Source of the DNA: Geosiphon pyriformis
Taxonomy: Eukaryota; Glomeromycota; Glomeromycetes; Archaeosporales; Geosiphonaceae
Reading direction: 5' to 3'
Assembly (NCBI GenBank): GCA_016748015.1
Contig: JAAOMT010000176.1
Span: 395,277-459,276 of the forward strand
Length of the DNA stretch: 64,000 nt
Below the pieces are notes generated by a model. That model did not search any database, was not told where the DNA came from, and was given only the letters and a program-made list of their open reading frames with translations. Shown here in pieces: positions 23,930-36,082 of this stretch. How positions within the stretch are numbered: the stretch's first letter is position 1; each line of letters opens with the position of its first letter. Both the position numbers and the translations under genes were made by a program.

Positions 23930-25440
23930 CTTATTGCAATTTTCTACAATCACGTTTCCAGTATCCTGAAATTCTACAATAATGACAATTTTGGATTTGG
24001 TTGTTGGATGGTAGTCTGAAGTTGTTTTGATTGCATTATTGTAGGGGTTGATATTTTTGTGGTTGTTGTGATTGCTGCGGCAGCTGTTGTTGCTGTTGGT
24101 TGGTGAAGTAGTTTTCAACTTTTTTGGTTAATTGGTCAATCTTTTTTTCAGCTGCTGAGCTGGTTTTGCCAATAGCCAGGTTAACAAGTTTGGTACAGTT
24201 GGCTTCTTCCATGGCCATTTCATAGTTTTTCGCCTGTTGAATAGCAGTGGCTAAATTTTCTGGTGCATGTGGGTAAACTTTCTTGATAAGTTTGTCTTTT
24301 AGTCCAGCAATGAATTGATCCAAGATTTGTGCATTGGAGTAGTATTCATTGGTTTCCAATTGGTGAATCCTTCTAAGCAGTTTGTTAAATTTCCCAAGAT
24401 AGGTCATAACTGATTTACTTGGTTCTTGCTTGATATTTCAGAACCAATTTTGAAGAGTGATAGAAGTGTTATTGTTAGTGAACTGTTCTAGAAAAGCAGT
24501 TTTGAATGCTTCCCAGTGTTCTGGTGAGGCTTCCAAGTTTTCAAACCATTCACCGGCCGTTCCTTGTAAGAAGTATAGAATTGCTTTTAATATTCTAGCA
24601 GCATTTCAACCATTTACATCTCCTGCTTTTGAGACTTTGTCAAGCCATTTTTGAGGACTGGTTTCACTGTCTTCTTCTGTGAACTCAGGGATTTTTGTGA
24701 TATATGTGGAGGCCATTTTTTCTTCATTTTCTGAGTCTTCTGTTTCTTGTTCTGATTCGGTCTCTTCACTTTGATTTTCTGCTAAGTAGTCAATAAAGTT
24801 TGTGCTGGTTAATATTGGTTTCTGTTGTTGAATAGGGCTTTTGGATGACTGAAAATCTTCTATTCTTAAAAACTGAATAAATGGTGAGCTTGGTGTTTGT
24901 GGTTAAGCAAGTGAAGCTAGAAATAGTGTGATTGAGAATGGTAATTTAAAGCTGGTTCCTTGTTCTGGAGTTTGTAAATGTTTGGCAGTGGTTTTAGGTG
25001 TATTGGAAGTAGTTCTGAGTTTTTGTTTCCTTTTTCTTTTTCTTTTTTCTGTTTCTGATTCAAAACCAAGAGAAAATTTCTGTTCTACTGGGTAATTCTC
25101 TTTACAATACTGAATGATATTGAAGTTGAGTTCTTGGAAATATGTTTTAAGTGTTTGACTGTTAAAATTCTGAGTGTTTAGACAAGAGTAATGTATTAAG
25201 TTTTCATATAAGTTGTGTCTAACTTCTGAAATGTTGTAGTCTCCAAAAAGATAATTGTTGATGTAATTTTCAATATACTGGTAAAGTGTTTTCTTAAATG
25301 TTTCAATTCTGTCTGGGATGTTAAATCTCTGCTTGCAGTGGGTGTAGATTGACTGATAATACTCTAGAGTTTTTGGATCTGTTTGAGTCGCCACTTTTGA
25401 AGTTGTTGTTGCTGTGTTATTTCTGTGGAAGAACACCAAA
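23930..25440 (-). pseudogene. Element 3 Gag
   Basis: Opens directly at the primer site; 25439-24903 is 178 open codons ending in a TAA, with a Lys/Arg-rich stretch (KRKRKRKQK, about 25045). The frame resumes to the capsid (GEWFENLE, FLEQFTNNN, MTYLGKFNKLLRRIHQ, LDQFIAGL at 24590-24290), a poly-Gln segment, and a degraded zinc knuckle CHYCRISGYWKRDC near 23985-23945 (His replaced by Tyr). It builds the virus-like particle in intact relatives. Confidence 0.85.
25421..25440 (-). promoter_or_regulatory. Primer binding site of element 3
   Basis: Next to the 5' LTR the coding strand reads TT then TGGTGTTCTTCCACAG. The TT spacer and TGGTG are shared with elements 1 and 2; the bases after it differ. 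Confidence 0.55.
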
Positions 25441-26422
25441 TGTTACCAGAGGTTTTTGGTCTCTTTTCTTGAATGTTGTAACTGTCTGTTGATTGCAAAT
25501 TCACGTTTTCTAGAAGTAGTTGAACCTCCAATAATTGAATTTATCTTCAAATTATCTCCTATAATTTGAACTACTGGGCTTATAAGTGGAATGGCCAATT
25601 CTGTATTAGTTGCTTTGTGTAGTTACATTGTAGTGAATGTTAACTCTTTTCCAGGAATTGCTCATCTGGAAGCTCACTAAAAATGTGTAGTTACTTTGCT
25701 GTGAAAGTCAATTCTTCTACAGAAATCTTGTCTGTAGGCTACCCTAATGATGGTAATAAGAAAATAAAAGAAAGAAAATAAAAGAAATGTAAAAGAAATA
25801 GAATTCTGTCAGGAGAAACGTTTTCTATCCAGGCCTGGAGTCACTAACAGTTTAATGAAATTGGTAGCTAATCAATTTCAAAATGTTAGTTGGGTTTTGG
25901 GGATTTTCCAAGTGCAATAATTAAAGAATTTGGTTTTTTAATTTATTTAATATTTATTTCTTTTTGTGTGTGTAGGAATGGTTCTAAGTAATAAATCTAA
26001 AGTAAGATATATTTTCTCGAAAAAAGAAGCTCTTCTTTTATACAACTTGTTGTAACACTATTCTATGAACTTGAACTTTGCTCTTTTCTATAATTTCGCT
26101 GAACTAAAAATACATTTCAGTGAATTATAAGTTATTTCTGCAAACTATTAGATATTTTGGTAAACTATTAATTATTTCGGCAAATTTCTACAAATTTTGG
26201 CAAACTTTTGAATGTTACATATTTTGGGGTATTGTATGATTGATCATTGCACTTAGGTTACATTTGTGTTATGTACAAATTGGGTTATTAATTAAATGAT
26301 AATTTCGAACATTTTGCTAATGTAATAAGTGATAATTTGAAATGATAATATATGCTAATTAATGATAAGATTTATAAGGGTAATTTCATGCTAAACAATA
26401 TTTCTAATTTCGTCTAATAACA
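25441..26422 (-). repeat. 5' LTR of element 3 (family B)
   Basis: Plus-strand ends TGTTACCAGAGG...GTCTAATAACA. Same length as the partner LTR, differing mostly by transitions to the eye. The terminal CA is intact here. Confidence 0.92.
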
Positions 26423-26426
26423 CCAG

Positions 26427-27115
26427 AAAAAAATGCCATCAAATTGGAACCACATTTGTGCACTTACATTGATCTGAAAATAGCACTAGAAATTTTAGCA
26501 ACAACAATGATTCAACTAGCCTTTAGGAGTAGTTTAGCAAAAAAGGGTAACAACATCAGAGGAAGAATAATTGACACAGGTTATGTAGGAAATATTATTG
26601 CAATGCTATAAAATGATTCAGAAAAGGCCTATATTATAAAGTCAAATGAAAAGATAGCACAGGCAATATTCCTGCCTCTGGTGAAAATAGCTTAATTAGT
26701 ATTAGTGGGAAACAGAAAAAAATTAAGAATTACAGCAAGAGAGATACAAAGATTTGGATCCACAGGTAGAATAGATATACTAGTCAATATGACAGAAAAA
26801 GAGGTTATTGGCAAGGGAAAAATTATCTCCACCCATCAATCAATTTCTATCCCACCATATGACCAGTATATGTTAGTCATAAAAAGAGAAGTAAAGAATC
26901 AAGCTCAGTTGTTTGAAGCAGAAGTCACTATTTGCAAATCAGGAAAAATTGAATTCACTAATCTTTACATACCAGCCAAAAGCCCCAAAAACATTAAAAT
27001 TCCAATCTACAACACAACTGGAAATGTTATCAAAATACCAAAAGGAACCATTATTGGATACTTAACCATTGAAGTTGAGGATCAACCACCAAACTACATT
27101 CCAGATTTTCTATAG
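26427..27115 (+). pseudogene. Element 2 dUTPase, part 2
   Basis: Resumes after element 3: NAIKLEPH, motif 2 region FRSSLAKKG, motif 3 GRIIDTGYVGNI with the Asp retained, motif 4 NEKIAQAIFL, motif 5 RFGSTGRIDI. The clean block 26705-27112 covers the last motif and a C-terminal beta-rich segment (AKSPKNIKIPIYNTTGNVIK) that leads to RT in all three elements. Broken by an early TAA near 26610. Confidence 0.85.
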
Positions 27116-27139
27116 CTTTGTGAATATGTAGATATTACA

Positions 27140-28600
27140 TCACAAACCATTTATGGACAAAGCAAATGTTATTTGCTCCAACCAAAACAATTGGAACAGA
27201 TGAACATGGAGAATCTAGACTCACTCCAACAGATGCAATTAAAGATATTACTCAACAATTTCAATGACATTTTTGCTAGTGAAAATGAATTTGGCCACAC
27301 TAATATTATCTAGCATCAGATCAAGATTAGAGATATAATGCCAATTAAACAAAGAGCATATTGAGTACCACCAGCCAGCCATAAGATCATCTGTCAAGAA
27401 ATCAATTAAATGCTTGACAATAGGCTAATTCAGCCATCAATGAGTCCATAGTCATTACCAGTGATATTAGTTTGGAAAAAAAAATGGAAAAATCTGCTTT
27501 TGTGTAGACTACTGGAAACTAAATAGAGTAACAAAAAAAAACAGCTACTCAACTCCAAAGATCCAAGAACTTTTCAATGCTTTTGGAGGAAAAAAATGGT
27601 TTTCAACTTTAGACTTAGACAGTGGTTACTGACAAATAGCCATAAAACCAGAAGACAAAGAGAAAACAGCTTTTACAACTCAGGAAAGAAACTTTGAATT
27701 TGAAGTAATGCCATTTGATTTGATGAATGCTCTAGCCACTTTCTAGCAACTTATGGAAATTGTTTATACTGGGCTACTATAGAAATCAGTAATCATATAC
27801 TTAAATAACACCAATGTGTTCTCAAAAACATTCGATGATCATCTGCATCATCTCCAACAAGTGTTTGAAAGACTGAGAAAAGCAGAATTAAAGTTGAATG
27901 CAAACAAATGCTTCTTTGAAAAAACAGAACTCAAGTTTTTAGGACATGTTATAAGCAAAGATAGTATCAAAATAGATCCAGACAAGATAGAAATCATTAA
28001 AAATTTTCCAGTACCAAATAATTTCACAGAATTAAGAGCATTTTTAGGATTTGCTGAATACTATCACTGCTTTACCAAAAACTTTTCCAAAATAGCTCAA
28101 CCACTACACCAACTACAAACAAAGAACACCAAATATGAATAGACTGAAACTCAACAAGAAGCTTTTAATATATTGAGAAGAAAGTTTATTAAAGCCCCAG
28201 TACTGATCTATTCAGATCATAGCAAGCCATTCATAATCACAACTAATGCATCTGGTCAAGTATTGGGAGCAGTACTATTGCAAAGAGGACTGGATGAAAG
28301 AGAACACTCAGTAGATTATACTAGTAGAAGCTTAAGTTCAGCTGAAAAGAACTATGGAACTCCAGCACTGGAACACTTAGCTATCTATTGAGCTGTTATC
28401 AAATAGAAAAAATACTTGAACCAGAAGTTTGATGTATACACTGATTACAAAGGATTGACTTCAATCTAGAAACAAAAATTTAGAGATGATTGCCATGTCA
28501 GATGAAAAATAGAACTTTTACTATTTAATTATACAGTACATTACAAAAAAGAAAAAAAAAATAGAAATGCTAATAGATTGTCATGAATAAGACAAATTTA
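27140..28600 (+). pseudogene. Element 2 reverse transcriptase and RNase H
   Basis: RT motifs readable through stops: SLQQMQLKILLNNFNDIFAS lead, WFSTLDLDSGY-stop-QIA, EVMPFDLMNALATF, VIIYLNNTNVFS (catalytic Asp-Asp both replaced by Asn, about 27790-27815), KLNANKCFF, LGHVISKDSI, and RNase H APVLIYSDHSKPFIITTNAS and SLSSAEKNYGTPALEHLAIY. Clean blocks are 27816-28139 and 28173-28388. Stops at YW-QI and LLW-KS coincide with stops in element 1. Confidence 0.88.
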
Positions 28601-28819
28601 AAAACATTTCAACCCAAAAATATAACAAAACATGAATATACAAAAATACCAATAACTCCAACATTATATAAATACCCAATTGTTCAAAGAGAAACTATCT
28701 CAAAAGAAACAAAACAACATAAAACAACAATCCAAATATTTTATTAACCACCAAAATATACTTTACCAGAAAAACAGAAAGAATTTAAATTAACCAACCA
28801 GAGTAATCACAGAACCAGA

Positions 28820-30013
28820 GAAAGAAACAATATTGTTCAACATGCACTCAGATCCAACAGCAGGACATTTTTACAAAGAAACAACCATAGAAAAAACTAG
28901 AAAAAGATACTATTGGCCATTAATGTATCCAAACATTATTTAATATGTTCAAAATTGTGATGCTTGTTAAAGAAGAGATGAAACAAAATCCAGTAAACCA
29001 TTAAGACCAATCAAAGTGGGACAACCATTTGATTACATTAGAATTGACTTAGTTAGACTATTAACCATAACCAGCAGAGGCAACAGATACATTGCAATAA
29101 CCATGGACTATTTTACTAAATGGCCAAAAGCAAAAGCCATTCAAAGAGCAGATGCAGAATTTGTTGCCAAATTTGTTTATCAAGATTTGATATGTCAACA
29201 TGAATGTCCAAAAAAACTACTATTAGATCAAGAAACTTACTTTGTGAATAGAACATTGGCAGAATTAAGTCAAAGATTTGGGATTAAAAAACCATTATCA
29301 TCACCATATCATCCACAAATAAATGGGTTAGTTAAAAGATTCAACAAAACATTGTGTAAAGTCATTGCTAAAATCAGCCAAAAAAACCAGGATGAATGAA
29401 ACTTGATTATACTATTAGTATTATTTGCTTATCGGACAATAAAGCAAGATACTACACAAGCAACACTATTCAAATTAGTATATGGTAGAACAGCAACATT
29501 ACCAGTTGAAATAGAAGTAAAAACATATTCAACAGAACCAATAACAGAAGAAAATTTTTAAAGAACATTATTAAGAAGAACATATGACTTAATGAAGACA
29601 CTAAAAAACAAATGATGAAAAGCAGTTGATAACATTTAAAAATTACAAAAAAAACAAAAAAAAAGACATGACAACCAACTATCAGATAAACCAATTAAAT
29701 TCAAGGTTGAAGACAAAGTACTTCTACATTATACTAAAGCGGAAAAACAATGAAGTAGAAAATTTGACTCCAAATAGAATGAACCATTTCACATAGAAAA
29801 AATTCTTGGAAATGGAGCTTATAAATTAAAATAGAACAACAAAATTTTAGCCAAAGTAGCACATAGTGATTGACTAAAACTATATCACTATATAATGTCA
29901 CTATCTACCAATAATATTCTACAATTAGAAGTACAGAGAATACTAGTCCAACCAAATAAGATTCAATGAGATCTGGAACCAATCATAATCATTGAACCAA
30001 ACATGAAAGATTA
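28820..30013 (+). pseudogene. Element 2 integrase
   Basis: HHCC-type start (NMHSDPTAGHFYKE, then CDAC), clean core 29016-29396 with RIDLVRLL, LLDQETYFV and HPQINGLVKRFN, where the catalytic Glu (VERFN in relatives) is Lys. YGRTATLPVE and the GPY/F-type end follow. Pol ends at a TAA near 30013 followed by the ORF3 start. Confidence 0.85.
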
Positions 30014-30038
30014 AACAATAAAAAGAGTATATAAAGAC

Positions 30039-30707
30039 ATGGTAGATGTAACAAAAGACTTCAGAAAAATGGAAATCACTAATGACATTCATGTACTAGC
30101 ACAACAACTATTCCAACTAATTCAACAACAGAATATGAAAATTACTATTAACCAACAAACCATTCAATACCAAGATACCAGAAAGATACCCAAATACAAA
30201 AGTCAAAGAAAAACAAAAAACACTATTAACAAAATGGTTTTAAAAATAAAATTAGCAATAGAAGAACCAATAAGTATCACCACATATCAAGAGTTGACCA
30301 AAGAAACTTGGAAATAGTGGATACATGAATTTCCAAAAAACTTTTGTTATTTCTACTTGGAACAACACTTGAATATTCAGAACTTATATACAGATAAAAC
30401 AAAACAATTATTTGACACAACAATACTGCAACAACTAAAACAATTTGTGGAAAAGAACAATTTGACTACACAAGTAAGAGCCATATATTGACTATATACT
30501 GGATTTTAAAACAGACCAGAAATTTTACTTAATCCAGAATTGGACTCCATTATGGTTAACCAAATGAGAAAAATAACCAATGCCCAATTTGAAGAATTAC
30601 AGAACAGGATAACACAAGTAATTCTTGAAAAAGAAGTTCAGAAAATACTCAAAAAGAGAGAATTAGAGTTAGGAGATTTGGAAAATCTTAATGGAGCTCA
30701 ATATTAA
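30039..30707 (+). pseudogene. Element 2 ORF3: conserved protein of unknown function in env position
   Basis: Starts MVDVTKDFRKMEI, 26 nt after the Pol stop, and ends NGAQY-TAA within 14 bases of the 3' LTR. About 222 codons with a few TGA/TAG/TAA changes (Trp and Arg positions). Shared segments with element 1: LYQELTKETW-type, CYFYLEQHLNIQNLYTDKTK, ILQQLKQFVEKNNLTTQ, RKITNAQFEELQNRITQVIL. Charged and helical with no membrane segment. Function not known. Confidence 0.75.
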
Positions 30708-30721
30708 AAAGGAGGGAATAA
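30708..30721 (+). promoter_or_regulatory. Polypurine tract of element 2
   Basis: AAAAAGGAGGGAATA directly before the 3' LTR, overlapping the end of ORF3. Confidence 0.7.
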
Positions 30722-31608
30722 TATTACTCATAAAATATAGAAAGTATATTAGCCTATAAATTAGCCAATCAGAAGTAGCTGTAGTAAATGTGGAATTCCA
30801 GGATTTCTTTCAGGAAGAATTGCAGGATTCCAGAAATTTCAGGATTTTTGTACAAAGAATTGCAGAATTCCAGAATTTCAGAATTTCTCTCAAAAAGAAT
30901 TGCAGGATTTCTCTCAAAAAAAATTGCAAGATTTCAGAAATTTCAAGATTCCTAGTGTGAAGAATTAAGGAATTAAGAAATCTCAATTATGTATATATAG
31001 TAGTAGCATTAGAAGTAGAAAAGACAAACCTCTCTGTTTAGATTTAAATCTAAGCAATCTTCCACATCACAAATATCAATAAATAATTATTTACTATCTC
31101 CAATTTCACTCTTCACTATCAACACTTCATGTTAATAGCAATTGATACTTAACTATACTGGAACAATAGCTCTTGATTATGGCTATTGATGAGATACTAA
31201 CTTGTATACTGTCTTGGCTTATTTCTTTATTTTCTTTTGTTTTTTTTGTTTTTTTTGTTTTTTTTCTTTGATTTTATTGTTGTGCACTAATTAATTAAAG
31301 AGAATAATGTGCAGAGTTACTGATGTCAAAGTAACTAGTAAAAGACCCAGGAATAAGGGTAGAACACTCAATTGAGGATAGCTTACTAGGAGAAATACTG
31401 GCCATCATGCTGAGAAAAAAATTAATGAAACTACAGTTTTGGAAAGCTACAGATAAACACTATTGAATTTTTGTTCATTATATAAAGGATTCAACCAAAA
31501 CTTTCAAATACAAACAACCTTCAGATAAAATTACCAACCAGAACATCAATCAAGTACCAAGTTATGGATTTGTTATTTGCTTTGAAACCCAAATAATCAC
31601 TTATAACA
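30722..31608 (+). repeat. 3' LTR of element 2 (family A)
   Basis: 887 bp, TATTACTCATAAAATATAG...CACTTATAACA; the leading TG has become TA. Same U3 repeat zone (30790-30970), TATATATA box (30990-30998) and T-rich tract as its partner. Confidence 0.92.
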
Positions 31609-33000
31609 GCATCCTGAAAATATTTTTTTGCAAAATGGTTTTGAATTATCTAAAGAGTTGATTTTGGAACCTAATAAGATTAAAGCCAAAATAAATAAGA
31701 TAATAGAAAACTAAACCAGAAAATAGAAAATTTTAGAGTCTGTTTCTAAAATCTGAACAAATTAATATGTTTTTTTGGAATATGTAGATAATCAGACTTT
31801 TTTTGAGATAATAAACACTATTGATTATAAAAAGTTGAGTCAAGTGGTTAAAAAATTGTTAGATAAAAAAGCTGTTGATTTAAGTAACATATCTAATAAA
31901 TTATAAAAACATTATAAGAATAATATTTTAAGATGTCTACTAGATATACTGAATTTTTGTTTGTTTTCAAATAAAATTTCAATATTGTAAAGACATACTT
32001 GAGTCTTAATAATACTTAAGTTATATAATTAAAAAAAAGTTTTAACAAATACTTAATCTATTGTTCTAATTATAAAGACCAAAAAAATTTTGTTTAAAAT
32101 TTTTTCTGATAAGATTTTTCTTATTTGCAGCAAATTTGAGATGTTTTATAAAGACAATTTTTTAGTGTTAAAAAGTACTTTAACACAAACTCTGATTTTA
32201 GTCATAGGTTTTGTAATTAAAAATACTTTGAAAAAAAATAAAAAATTGTAACTGGTTCTGCAAAATATATGTAAAACATATAAGTTAATTGGCATTATTT
32301 ATATAATAGCTTAATTAAAATTAAAATATGTAAATGTTTCATTAAGTTCTTTAAAAATATCCACAATAGAAGAATTAATTGAATTATAACAGATTTTAGG
32401 CTTTCAAATAGATATATAATTCATAATAGACTTGATTAAAGAGAGATTTTTTTGTTTTTGTTGTAAAAAAATTTTTATAATTTCCTGTTTTATAAGATTA
32501 AGAGACATAAAAATTTGTGTAAATACAGAATAAATTCAAATTTTTTTACAAAAACTGGCAGATCTAATCTCAAAAATGACAAAACTTTTTTTTTTGCAAC
32601 AAGTATCTTTATGAATAATACTATTTAGATTGAGAACTATAAAGTGGTAACACAATATATTTTAGACATTGCAAATAAGTTTTTTTCTATTAATAATATT
32701 TTGATTAATACAGACAAAACAATTGTTATTTCTTTTAATTAAAAAGCTAAAGAGACTGTGCTATTTATTAGTAGTTTAAAAATCTTAATAGCCAAAAAGA
32801 GTAAGTTTCACAAATATTTGAAAATTTTTTTAATAATTGATGGTCTATCTAAACCAAGCTTGGTCAAAGCTTATTTAGATATTAAGTTTTTTTTAAATAT
32901 GATTTTAAGAAAAATTATCACTAAAAAACAATTTTTGTATTTGGTGTTTATTGTTTTGTAGTCTATTATTGGTTATAGAATATAATTTGATTATGTTTTA
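31609..33000 (+). pseudogene. LINE A reverse transcriptase (decayed)
   Basis: Resumes after element 2 with LILEPNKIKAKINKIIEN, the counterpart of LVLEPDLVKSKVNGIMKG in LINE B, then KILFKIFSDKIFLICSKF and IANKFFSINNILINTDKTIV. FMNN replaces the catalytic FVDD near 32600-32640. 32758-32958 is the last clean block (SKPSLVKAYLDIKFFLNMIL). Confidence 0.75.
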
Positions 33001-34700
33001 AAAAGTGTATATAAAAAATAAAATAAGATATTAAAAAAAAAAGTGAAGCTTAAAACCAATCTATCTAAGAACTTCTTTAATAAGACTTTATATTATCTTA
33101 AATTGTATGGTCTTAAAACATTTAAGCAAATGCTGATTGAGAATCTAATAGCTATCTGGTTAATTTTTTTAATACAAGTAGAATTTTCAGCAGATTATTC
33201 AAACACAAAGCAATAAATCTATAAATTATTACCTGAATGTCCTAATATTCTCTTTGAATTCTAGTCAAATTGTCAATTAATTCTATAAATTGTTTTCTGG
33301 TAAGTGTAATATGTATTTTTATTTTTTGCAATTTGTTTTTAAGTAATAATTTGCCTAATGTCTTTTAGGCTAAAAATAATGTTGCAGTTTTAGATATGTT
33401 GAGCTTAGATAACTATATAAATGTGGTAAGATCTCTTAAAAAGTTTGGTATTATTTTTATAAATCAGTTTCTAAATTGTTATAGTATGTGCTTTGTGTAA
33501 AATACTTTTTGCAGATAGAAAAAACTGAACTCTAAGAGTCTAATTTCTGGCTAATTCAATTTGTTAGTTAAGTTTATTAAGAATAGTAGTTTGGTGAATA
33601 GTGAAGTTTTGGTTTTTTATTTTGTTTTCATAAACTACTCTTGTAATTTAGATGTCAATATAAGTATTAAAGTAAAAATAAATAGTTTGCAGTCTTTAAT
33701 TTTGGTGAAATTGCAAACTATTATTTTTACTTTGAAATATATATCTGCTTTTAACTCTGTTACTTTGTTTACAAATAGTCAGACATTATTAAATATATAT
33801 TGTTTTACCAAAAATATGGCTGGTTCTAATTTTTGCAGTAAATACTGAATTGAAAAAAAACATATTTGCCAAGTCATTTAAAAAAAAAGTTTGTCAATTG
33901 CTTGGAGAAAATTTAAAAGTTATTCTGGTTTTGTTAAAAATAAATATGTTAATTTTTATGTCAATACTGCTATTACTTTTGAATTTATATTGCTTCTTTG
34001 GATACTATGTCATTTTTTTAGCATTAAAAACATATCTGTTTTTGAAAATGCTTATTATTTTGTTAAAAGTTTGTTTAATATAGTTAATTTTATTGGTTGG
34101 AAATTTAAATATGTTGATAATATTATAAATATGAGCATTAATATTAGTTCAAATATAATTAAAACTTTTATTGTTTGGCATTCTAATAACAAGATCTGTT
34201 TTGACCATACTAGCTTATTATTAATAGCACTTTAGTTTTATTTCATAAAAGCACTACACTACTACTTGCTTATAACTAAAAAAAAACTATATGATCTAAA
34301 ATATCCAAGTATAGTTTATATATAATATGGAATAATAAAAAATTCTAATTACTTGTTTTTATGTATATATAATAGTAATGCTAAGAAAAAATTATTATTA
34401 AACATCATTTTAGAATAGAATAAATTATTGGATAACTTTGCTAAAAAGAATATAATTGTTTAATCTTTGTGTAATAAGTTTTGGTTTTTTGAAAGATGTT
34501 TTATTAATAAGTAATTTAGGTGTATAATACTATCTTAATTAGTTTAAATAGCTGATTATATATAAAAAAAACATGGGTCATACTTAATTTAGAATTTTAT
34601 ATGATTTTATTTCTTTAGGTAATAGTTGAATTGCTTTCATAAAACTTAATAAAAGTTTAATTTTAAATTTTTTGTATAAAAAACTAATATTTAATAATAT
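33000..34700 (+). pseudogene. LINE A RNase H and C-terminal region (decayed)
   Basis: 33561-33845 contains the RNase H core remnant (SLILVKLQTIIFTLKYISAF, FTNSQTLLNIYC, cf. STLVELQAIALALECVLSF in LINE B). 33891-34232 continues into the GHSG/NERAD region (here YSGFVKNKYVNF) and VWHSNN. The ALHH/KLY..YPSI block is at about 34245-34315. Beyond 34500 the similarity is lost in AT-rich sequence. Confidence 0.65.
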
Positions 34701-36082
34701 TTTTTATAAGATATAATTTACAAAAAACAAAATATTAATAATAATTATTATTATTAAAGTAACAAAAAAAGAATATATAAAAATAAATTATTTTTATAAT
34801 TATTTTTAAAAAAATTTGGATTTATTTTAATTTTTATATTTATAAATAAATTAATTATATTTTAAAAATAAAAAACTTAAATTTAATAAATAAAAAAATA
34901 CATTTAAAATCTTTTTTTATTAACTATTAAGAAAATTAAAACACAAATTTAATTTATAAAAATGAATAAAAATAAAAAATTAATATTTTATTAATAATTA
35001 TAAATAAAAATTATTGATTTTAATTAATTATTTTAAAGAAATTTTAAACTTTAAAATAGTATTTTTTTAATTATTAAAAACTGTTATTATTTTAAAAAAA
35101 AAAAAACACTTTAAAAAAATGTTTTTAAAATTATATTATTATTATAATTAATTTTATTACTGTTATATATATTGGTTTTATGTATTATAAAAAATTTATT
35201 TTGGTATTTTTTATAAATTTTAAAATATAACCAAATATTTTGTTATTTTTATTTTTTTTTAAAAAATTCTAAAGCTTTTTTTTTAAAGATTAAAATATAA
35301 TGAAATTTGTATATTAATTTTAAAATTCAAGATTTATAATATTTATTTTTATAATAAATTATTTTATTAAAAAATATTTTTAAAATGTTAAAATAAATTT
35401 TTTAAAAATAAATAAAAATAATTATAAATATTTAGAATAAAAAATTTTTTATGAATTATAAAATTTAATAAATCATAAATTTTTTAAATTTAAAATTACA
35501 TGTTTATTAAAAAAAACAAGAAAATATTTAATTAATTAATTATTTAATATAGTTATTACTAAGATTACATAAATTAAAGATTATTTAAATATAATAAATG
35601 GCAAAATAAGTATTATTTTTTCAACTTATAATGGATACTAAAACAATATAAAAAAAATTAAATTTTTTTTTGATAATTAGTACAATTTATAATATATATT
35701 TTTATATTATTATTATTATAAATTTAAATTTTTAAAGACTTTATATTAAAAACAATTTTTTTTTAATACAAAATAAATAAATAAATAATTTTTTATTAAT
35801 TTATTCAATTACAATATTTTTATTTATTTAAAAAATCAATTTTTTACAAACCTTTATTTATTTTTTAATTGATTATATTTAAAAATTTTAAGAATATAAG
35901 TTTTAAAACTTTTATTAAAATAAAAAAGTTAAAATTTTTTATTAATAATAATATTTTAATGTGAAAAAACCAAATTTTAAATTTTTTTTTAGCTTATTAA
36001 AAGTTCATATTTGAAATTTAATTCACTTTTTTTTATTAAACTTTTCATTTTTTATTTATTATTTTATTTTAAAATTATATTG
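34700..36082. other. AT desert
   Basis: Almost only A and T, with homopolymer and TTAA/AATAAT runs; no open frame worth reporting and no recognisable repeat family. Confidence 0.6.

Larger units (their letters stand above)
16567..26422 (-). mobile_element. Element 3: Ty3/gypsy retrotransposon (LTR family B), minus strand
   Basis: 9856 bp with two LTRs of identical length (982 bp, 16567-17548 and 25441-26422) and an exact 4 bp target duplication CCAG (16563-16566 and 26423-26426). The internal region, read on the minus strand, holds Gag, protease, Cys-rich region, dUTPase, RT/RNase H, integrase and ORF3. Gag through RT share one frame. Damage: NSE in place of the protease DSG, scattered TGA/TAG, and a frame change between RNase H and integrase. 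RT YLDD is intact. It is nested in the dUTPase of element 2, so it is younger than that insertion. Confidence 0.95.
10790..31608 (+). mobile_element. Element 2: Ty3/gypsy retrotransposon (LTR family A), with two nested insertions
   Basis: 5' LTR 10790-11652 and 3' LTR 30722-31608 bound an internal region with gag, protease, Cys-rich region, dUTPase, RT/RNase H, integrase and ORF3 in that order. It is inserted in the LINE A linker with an exact 4 bp target duplication, GCAT (10786-10789 and 31609-31612). It contains a family A solo LTR at 12293-13235 and the whole element 3 at 16567-26422. Without these it would be about 10 kb, close to element 1. Many TGA/TAG/TAA changes and RT motif YLNN show it is inactive. 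Confidence 0.93.
5545..34700 (+). mobile_element. LINE A: ancient Tad-like non-LTR retrotransposon, split by nested insertions
   Basis: One LINE read in four pieces: 5545-6573, 7510-7989, 8888-10789 and 31609 to about 34700. The order of domains is preserved across the pieces: ORF1 N-terminus, RNA-binding region and zinc knuckle, ORF1 C-terminus, APE-type endonuclease, RT, RNase H, C-terminal region. Every piece aligns by eye with LINE B on the other strand at 59.4-63.7 kb. It is packed with stops and is far more AT-rich than LINE B; the catalytic FVDD of RT reads FMNN near 32608. The 3' end is lost in AT-rich sequence, so its limit is approximate. Confidence 0.85.

Noticed and set aside
23771-24019. 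Plus-strand Val/Asn-rich 82-codon frame
   Set aside because: Reverse of the Gln/Asn/Tyr-rich Gag segment of element 3; composition artefact.
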